From Diphasiastrum complanatum (lineage: Eukaryota; Streptophyta; Lycopodiopsida; Lycopodiales; Lycopodiaceae): a DNA stretch of 27,071 nucleotides. The position numbers and the translations under genes were made by a program. Below are positions 20,651 to 27,071 of this stretch, piece after piece; within the stretch, counting starts at the first letter, position 1, and every line of letters begins with the position of its first letter. The notes below the pieces were generated by a model. It saw nothing but the letters and a program-made list of their open reading frames with translations. It did no database searches and was not told the origin of the DNA. Location: positions 1-27,071 of the forward strand of contig MU836562.1 of assembly GCA_029204225.1 (NCBI GenBank), read 5' to 3'.

Positions 20651-20885
20651 ATGGCCTGAATGCATACCCTTTCTCTTAAGCTTTGAGGACTGAACGTAAA
20701 TCCTTGTTAGTGTCTTATAATGCTTTACATCGTCTGCATTACGATGATCTTTCACGACACCGATAAAGATATGGCCTATTAATTTTGTGAGGAGGGACCA
20801 TAGACAGTACTGCGCGATTTAGCCTCGAGTAGCTTTGCACCTTGCTCGCAAATATTTGAGCGAAATGATTTTTTCTGTTAATTCT

Positions 20886-20888
<3 letters not shown>

Positions 20889-20939
<51 letters not shown>
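20889..20939. repeat. (GA)n microsatellite, about 25 units
   Basis: Uninterrupted GA run of 51 bp, ending about 85 bp upstream of the TATA box of the pectin methylesterase. GA repeats near plant core promoters can bind BBR/BPC (GAGA-binding) proteins. Whether this one does is unknown. Confidence 0.95.
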
Positions 20940-20941
<2 letters not shown>

Positions 20942-21025
20942 GCCCTACTTTGGTACCTTTGTCAGTTCTTACTCGCCACAAAGCGGGAATTATAGTCATC
21001 TGTCGTGAAAGAATTACGCTTTTTC

Positions 21026-21031
21026 TATAAA
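21026..21031 (+). promoter_or_regulatory. TATA box of pectin methylesterase gene
   Basis: TCTATAAAGG at 21024-21033 lies about 175 bp upstream of the ATG. This gives a leader of roughly 140-150 bases. Confidence 0.55.
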
Positions 21032-21206
21032 GGCAGTAGTCTAATCCACCAGAATCAAAAGGCTGGGAAGGTTTTTTCTTACACGAAAGTATCTGAGGAT
21101 AGACGAAGCCTTTTGGAAACGCATTGCGTAAAGATTTTCAGAAACAAGGCTCAAACGAACAAGCATTTGAGATTGCCAAATAAAAAGCGAATATAGGCTG
21201 AGAAAG

Positions 21207-22305
21207 ATGGGAAAAAGTTTCGATAATGAGCAAGGAATGGAGATAGAAATGGAGTTTCACCACCGTATGAGTTTTGACCAAGCATCACAGGCGAACAGTA
21301 GTGGCAGATGGGAGCATGGCCTGCCTTTATCATCAGATAACCTTGGGCTGAGCAAATGTTTTAAGGTCACTGTAATCGCTGTGTCTGTCATCATAATGTT
21401 GGTTGTGATTCTGTGCTTCACGTTTGTACTCCCTCGGTCTGAGAAGAAAGAGAGAAGCACCTTAGAGATCGCTAGTACCTCAGGTAACATTGGCCTTGTT
21501 TGTCAGGCAACACGGTATCCTGATGTTTGCTTTACGTCTTTAGAATCCGATTCCCATTCAAGCGAGGCTAATTCTTCAGATATTCTGAAGATTGCTATTC
21601 ACGTAGCGTCAACAGGTGTAACAGATAGCCTGCGGGAAGCTTCCCAGATCCTCGAGAATTTCAGATCCAACGTGAACATTTCAGCTGCGGCTCGTGATTG
21701 CAAGGAAGTTCTAAGCTATTCGTTGAATTGGTTGCAGGAGTGCATGAACGCGGATGTAACAACTAATGTGAATGACATTCAAGCATGGCTAAGTGCTGCT
21801 CTCACCTATCAGAACGATTGCAATTCATCCTTGACTTACGTCAATACGACGGACTCTATTAATCAGGCTATGATACAAGTACATTCAGTCATACCGCTCA
21901 TTAGCAATGCCCTTTCTATGGCGGATGCTTATGCCAGTTATGGTTCTGATCCCGTCAACTGGAAGCCCCCTGCTTCTGGAAGAGAAGTTAGTTCGCTTTC
22001 ATCTTGGAACTGGCAAATCCACCACGAGCGCCACCTTTCTGATGCACTTGAGCCATCAGCGGTGGTCTCTCAAGATAGCTCTGGGGCTTTCAATAGCATT
22101 CAAGATGCTGTTGACAAGGCACCAGACAACAGCAGAAGCATATATGTGATACATATAAGAGAAGGCACCTATCATGAAATAATTCGGATTCCGCAGTGCA
22201 AGACTAGACTGATGTTCTTAGGAGATGGTATCGGCAAAACAATCATAACAGGAGACCTGAGTGTTCAGCAGCCAGGCATTAACACAATGGATTCAGCTAC
22301 CATTG
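21207..22305 (+). CDS. Pectin methylesterase, exon 1 (anchor, inhibitor-like pro-domain, start of catalytic domain)
   Basis: Codes for residues 1-366 of a roughly 600-residue pro-pectin methylesterase. The enzyme removes methyl esters from homogalacturonan in the cell wall (EC 3.1.1.11). An N-terminal cytosolic stretch (1-50) and a hydrophobic signal-anchor (about 51-75) are followed by a PMEI-type pro-domain (about 92-240) with Cys at 99, 108, 165, 179 and 205. A linker ends in a weak processing-like site (RHLSD near 276; family proteins usually have RRLL or RKLL). The catalytic domain starts near 285 and shows the first signature, GTYHE (320-324). The start has a TATA box upstream and is the first ATG of the frame. 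The donor site is at 22306 (GTAATG). Reading on without splicing meets a stop at 22334. The length and order match type I plant enzymes. Confidence 0.92.
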
Positions 22306-23185
22306 GTAATGAGCTTGTCCCTATCAATAGCTGATATAATATGTGCTTGTAATTATCTTATAGGAACATAGTTGCATATGTATAGTCTCTTTTGTCTAAT
22401 TGATATGCGCCTGGCGTTCAATCCAAGGTTATTGGTCAAGGAATCAAGACAAAGAAGTTAGTTCTTTTATTTTGAAGTTTTTCTGGAACAGATAGCAATT
22501 TATACGAATTTCGAGATTCAAAAGTTTGAGGCAACATTCCGGAATTCCATTGACCTATACCCCTTAACTAGTCTTCCTTACACGTTATCATTCTGGTAGG
22601 TTGAGAAAGGGTTTTGTTTCTGGATAAGCCATGAACTCCCTACATTGTTTACATTGGCAGTGGGCACTTTGAACATAGCCTACGATTGCCTGGGATGTTG
22701 AACATAGTTTCCTCCCACGATTGAAACAACAGTAATGTGTAGACTCGAAATATAACCTCGTCACAATTTAGCGCTGTGTCGGACTCTCGGAGCTTCCAGT
22801 TGGATTGAATTAGCAAACAGCGTGTATTTCTCCTTAATGAGTACAGCAGAGTCTATGAGATAGATTTCTGTTACGTCCTTTACCAATTTCCACCTAGTTT
22901 TGAGAGTTGATTACGCCTTTGGAAATCGTCTGTGCTATCTGGGTTGCTATGGCGACAGTTATCTTCTAGACACCTTCTTCCTACCTAGCTTTACTGCCTA
23001 TCTATTTCACCTCATCTGTACATTCACAAATTTCTAAACAGGAGATATTCTATATTTGAACATTGCACTTGCAGATTAGGCACAAGGTTGTTGTTTTCTT
23101 CAGTTTTAGTATAGCCAGTGGAGACGAAAGGGCTTTTCAAAATCTGAATTCTAATACGGTCGTTTTCTTCTTATTGCCTTTACAG
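22306..23185 (+). other. Intron of pectin methylesterase gene (880 bp, phase 1)
   Basis: Donor GTAATG follows an exon end ...ACC ATT G. The acceptor TTTACAG at 23179-23185 has a T/C-rich tract before it. Splicing restores a Val codon (G|TG) and gives the continuous family motif TIVVSGAEFIA. No other genes or repeats are seen inside. Confidence 0.9.
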
Positions 23186-23890
23186 TGGTAAGCGGGGCGG
23201 AGTTTATAGCCCAGGATCTGACGATACAGAACACAGCGGGGCCAGAAGCTTACCAAGCTGTGGCGCTTCGAGTAGATTCGGATCGGTCAGCCTTCCACCG
23301 GGTGGCAGTGCTCGGCTACCAAGACAGTCTTTATGCTCACACTCTGCGCCAATTTTACCGTGATTGCCTCATTGAAGGAACAATAGATTTCATCTTTGGT
23401 AATTCTGCAGCCATTTTTCAAAACTGCTCGATCCGTGTACGTGTTGGCAGGCAAGGTGTTGCAGACAGCACAGTAACAGCTCATGGGCGCACAGATCCAG
23501 CACAAACTACTGGATTAGTCTTTTTACAATTGTAGCATTGACGGCACTGCAGAGTATAATGCTGCATTAGCGGCATCGCGTTCTCACTATCGTACTTGGC
23601 TCGGTCGTCCCTGGAAGCAGTTTTCTCGCACGATTTACATAGAGACCTTCATGGGGGCACTGGTGGACCCTGAGGGATGGAAGCCTTGGAATGGAGACTA
23701 TGCCTTGGCAACATTGTATTATGGCGAATTCCACAGTTACGGCCCTGGTGGAAACTTCTCTTTCAGAGTGGGTTGGTCTTTGCAATTAACAGGGGATGAA
23801 ATTTCAGGCTTCTCTGTGCAGAGATTTATCCAGGGAACCCAATGGCTACCAGAGACCAACATTCCTTTTGATTCACATGATCTTGATTAG
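23186..23890 (+). CDS. Pectin methylesterase, exon 2 (catalytic core), with a one-base frameshift
   Basis: Codes for residues 367-600. All family signatures are present: QAVAL (390-394), GYQDSLY with the proton-donor Asp 413, GTIDFIFGN with the nucleophile Asp 434, and LGRPW (505-509) with the substrate-binding Arg. The C-terminal block has WNGDYALATLYYGE, then FIQGTQWLP and the stop at 23888-23890. At 23521-23525 a run of five T should be four: as given, the frame stops at 23533-23535, and removing one T restores TTGLVFYNCSIDG and everything after it. All other positions look under selection, with no other stop or indel. It is thus a very recent pseudogene or a homopolymer sequencing error. 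Numbering assumes the four-T reading. Confidence 0.88.
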
Positions 23891-23955
23891 CATCAAAGAT
23901 TATCCGGATTTTCCCTTTTGATTGACAAGATCTTTGCTAGCATCAAAGATTGTCC
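23864..23955 (+). repeat. 42-bp tandem repeat across the pectin methylesterase stop codon
   Basis: 23864-23905 and 23914-23955 match at most positions (CCTTTTGATT, then AGCATCAAAGATT). The first copy contains the last codons and stop, and the second lies in the 3' UTR. The period is 50 bp. Confidence 0.85.
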
Positions 23956-26179
23956 TATTATCAAAAGAAAAAAAGATTATCCTAATTATCGGAGGTTGCA
24001 ATACTCTGTAAATAACCCAGCCGCCTCAAATGATTCTAAAAGATTATGATGCCACTATCCCTCAGAAATTCGCATCATCATCGCGGCAAGATAACCTGTT
24101 GCCTTATCTGCATCTCTGTGAAAGGCTACATTATTATGCGATGATGCTTGAGATACCTTGTTTGAATCTGGATTCCAAGTGTTTTATCCAGTCTCGGCAT
24201 CTGATGCATGAAAGTTTTGGAGGTTGGAGTTACTAGTATCTTATTTTCAGAGTAGCAGACTAGCTTTTGAGCTGCAAACCAGTTTAGGTTGATGGCTTTG
24301 ATGTTCATTCCCATGGAAACAGAGAGAATTGGTAGCTTATCACGGTCCATCTCCTACAAAAGCCTTACTTGGAGTTGCTTATATATTTCTGTTTCCCATT
24401 TCTTGTTCGTTCTTCCGAGAAGCAATTAGGCTAATCAAACTGCTGGATTCTGCCACAGAGCTCAACAGCACCCCAAGATGTGCAACCTCAAGGTCAGAGG
24501 ATATAGTGTACTGTTGCTTATACATCAAATACACAAAATGTTTCTAGCTTTAAAATGCATATCTGGTATCATGATATCTGAAGCTATATGGGATTGACGT
24601 ATACAAATTTTGTGGGCATTATTGACTAAGTTGGGAGGACATGTGGTTGATTTGGGGTATACTAGAATTAGCAGCAGGTATAGATCTGAATGCCACTGGG
24701 CACATTTTGGAAAGAAAGACATAAAGTTGAAGTGCAACTCTTATGTTACGAAGATCTCGAGGATAAACCTAAACCTCTGCAATGTAGACACTGCTAGGTA
24801 TGTTGCATAACAAAGGCCAGTATAGTTAATCAGATTGTATTCAGGACATTGTCCTTAGAAACAAATACATACAACAAATTTTGACATTGTTCTTGTAAAC
24901 TTCTCTAGATCCTATATTCTGTGCAAATGGAACCTAATCCCAAGTGTCAAATCGTTAGACATTCACATTTCAAGATCGTGAATAAGTATGTATAACTGGA
25001 TTATCTCCATTACATGATCCACACAGCCATCATAAAGGCTTTAAAACCAATGACTTTCTGCTTCCTATGTGAAATTCACCCAGTATCAATCGACAATGTT
25101 ATCAGAAAGTCTCAAATAATCTTCTCCATGATAGTCTAAGACACAAATGATAAGACTGCATGCAGTGGGAAGGAAGGAATCTAAAAAAGCCCTCAATAGG
25201 CCTCTTAAGCTCCTAAGACCATCCCATCACCAAATTCTCATTGTTTCGAATCAAGATGTTTTTGATTAGTAATATATACCACTACCAGTAATACGACGAG
25301 ATTATAATAATATGATTTTTTCTCTTGCACTACCATAAGAATAAAGCTCTCATTGTAGGCAAATTGATCAAGAGTGCCCTATGGTGTTGGTAACCTGGGC
25401 TCAATCTCAGCTAAGGTAGAATAGTGCCACCCAAAAGTTTGCTCCATCTTGATTATGTTGTCTTGTAAATGTTGTAAATTACAACAAGCTAGTTGCTAAA
25501 ATGAATATAGGTTCTTATCCTCGTATCATTTAGGCAAATGCATATGCAATGAAGAGTTAGATATGTTGGAGGAGGAATAATCATGATCTTTCTGACTAGT
25601 TTGAAATGTGAGGTGTACCTTCCCATCATTTATTAAATAATTCTCTATCCCTGATGCTATCCTCAACATTGAAAGCCTCATCAAGCTCAAAGCCTCCACA
25701 CGTTGTTGTCCTTAGAATTAACCTGAGCATTTGACCATAAAAAAAAGATGAATATGAGTAGAAAAACTGCAATAATTTTATTACAATCATGAAAACATTA
25801 GAAACTTTATCTTTTATTCTATATGAAATGTAAGCCCTTTTGAGTTTCATGTGATCTTTATAGTTGTGTTTTGATGTGCTCTTTCTCTTCTATGGAACCA
25901 TTGCATGAGCTATTTCTTTCGGTTGTTCTATCATGTTGAGTATTTTGATGAAGAGTTGCATGAGATAGCTATTTCTTTCTCTATAGCAAATCCTTAAATA
26001 TTAATTAGAACATAATAGATTCATACACATACATCCATCCATGCAATGGGCTCGTCTACAATTCTTCCACAAGCGCTTTGTTACAACTTTCACTCCCTAT
26101 CCTAGTTATTTATAGTTTATGACATAAAACAACATAACAGACCTCATACAAAAATGTATATCTTCAATCTCAATTATCA
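23956..26179. other. Intergenic sequence, no recognisable gene
   Basis: No frame longer than about 75 codons and no motif. The first 200 bp probably include the 3' UTR of the esterase, but no clear AATAAA site was pinned down. I see no tRNA, LTR or conserved element. Confidence 0.5.
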
Positions 26180-26401
26180 AGTTCCACTCTTTGTCCAAGG
26201 CTTCAATATTTGTTTCATACTATTGCACTTTTGTTCTCATTGCCTCCAACGTTTTAGCTTGTTTTCCAAAAAAATTTCTCAACTACTCAACCTTCCCCTC
26301 TTTGTCCAAGGCTTCAATATTTGTATCATATTATTGCACTTTTGTTCTTAGTGCCTCCAACGTTTTAGCTTGTTTCCCAAAAAAAATTCTGAGTAACTCA
26401 A
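26180..26401. repeat. 111-bp tandem duplication
   Basis: Two adjacent units (about 26180-26290 and 26291-26401) share TTTGTCCAAGGCTTCAATAT, TATTGCACTTTTGTTCT and GCCTCCAACGTTTTAGCTTG. Unit length is divisible by three. Confidence 0.9.

Positions 26402-27071
<670 letters not shown>

Noticed and set aside
22306-22334. Extension of the esterase first frame to 22334 as a short protein isoform
   Set aside because: A consensus donor site at 22306 and perfect continuation of the family motif at 23186 show this is intron. A retained-intron product is possible but unsupported.

Overview
The window is nuclear DNA of a land plant. It holds a pectin methylesterase gene with a typical plant intron, several Ty1/copia LTR retrotransposons primed from initiator tRNA-Met (binding site TGGTATCAGAGC), and long CT/GA microsatellites. 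The share of decayed retroelement sequence and the relaxed spacing would suit a large genome such as a gymnosperm, but that is inference. About 18.5 kb is retroelement debris, 2.7 kb is one host gene with its upstream region, and the rest is intergenic.

Layout. 1-2222 (+): decayed coding remnants, first Gag-like with broken zinc knuckles, then a protein I do not recognise. 2385-about 5900 (+): a degraded copia-type element with Gag knuckle and protease but no integrase or reverse transcriptase, then unrecognised decayed reading frames, a polypurine tract and a 3' LTR with a 103-bp CT run. 6100-6952 (-): a decayed unrecognised protein with a TATA box and good ATG context upstream. About 7740-9490 (+): the 5' end of copia element A (LTR, tandemly repeated primer binding site, gag, deleted protease/integrase). 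9490-10254 and 15598-15760 (+): fragment B of another copia element, split by element C. 10255-15597 (-): element C, a complete 5,343-bp LTR element with two 833-bp LTRs, primer binding site, polypurine tract and a perfect 5-bp target duplication. It carries no recognisable pol, only a zinc-knuckle ORF with an internally duplicated module. 15740-17276 (-): fragment D, copia integrase C-terminus to RNase H. 17277-18537 (+): copia integrase C-terminus and reverse transcriptase that fit as the continuation of A. C is a clean insertion. The A/B, B/D and D/A joints run coding-to-coding without LTRs, so that part is a rearranged mosaic.

18540-21200 is an upstream region with short direct repeats, G-boxes and a GA microsatellite next to a TATA box. 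21207-23890 (+) is the two-exon pectin methylesterase, with a membrane anchor, an inhibitor-like pro-domain and a catalytic domain with all signature motifs. One extra T at 23521-23525 breaks the frame, so it is either a very young pseudogene or a sequencing error. 23891-27071 has no recognisable intact gene. It contains a 111-bp tandem repeat that reads as decayed coiled-coil coding on the minus strand, and it ends in a GA run followed by about 100 G, which looks like an artefact at a contig end.

No operon-like cooperation exists. The retroelements are independent layers of insertion and decay, and the pectin methylesterase is the only gene with a plausible cellular role.
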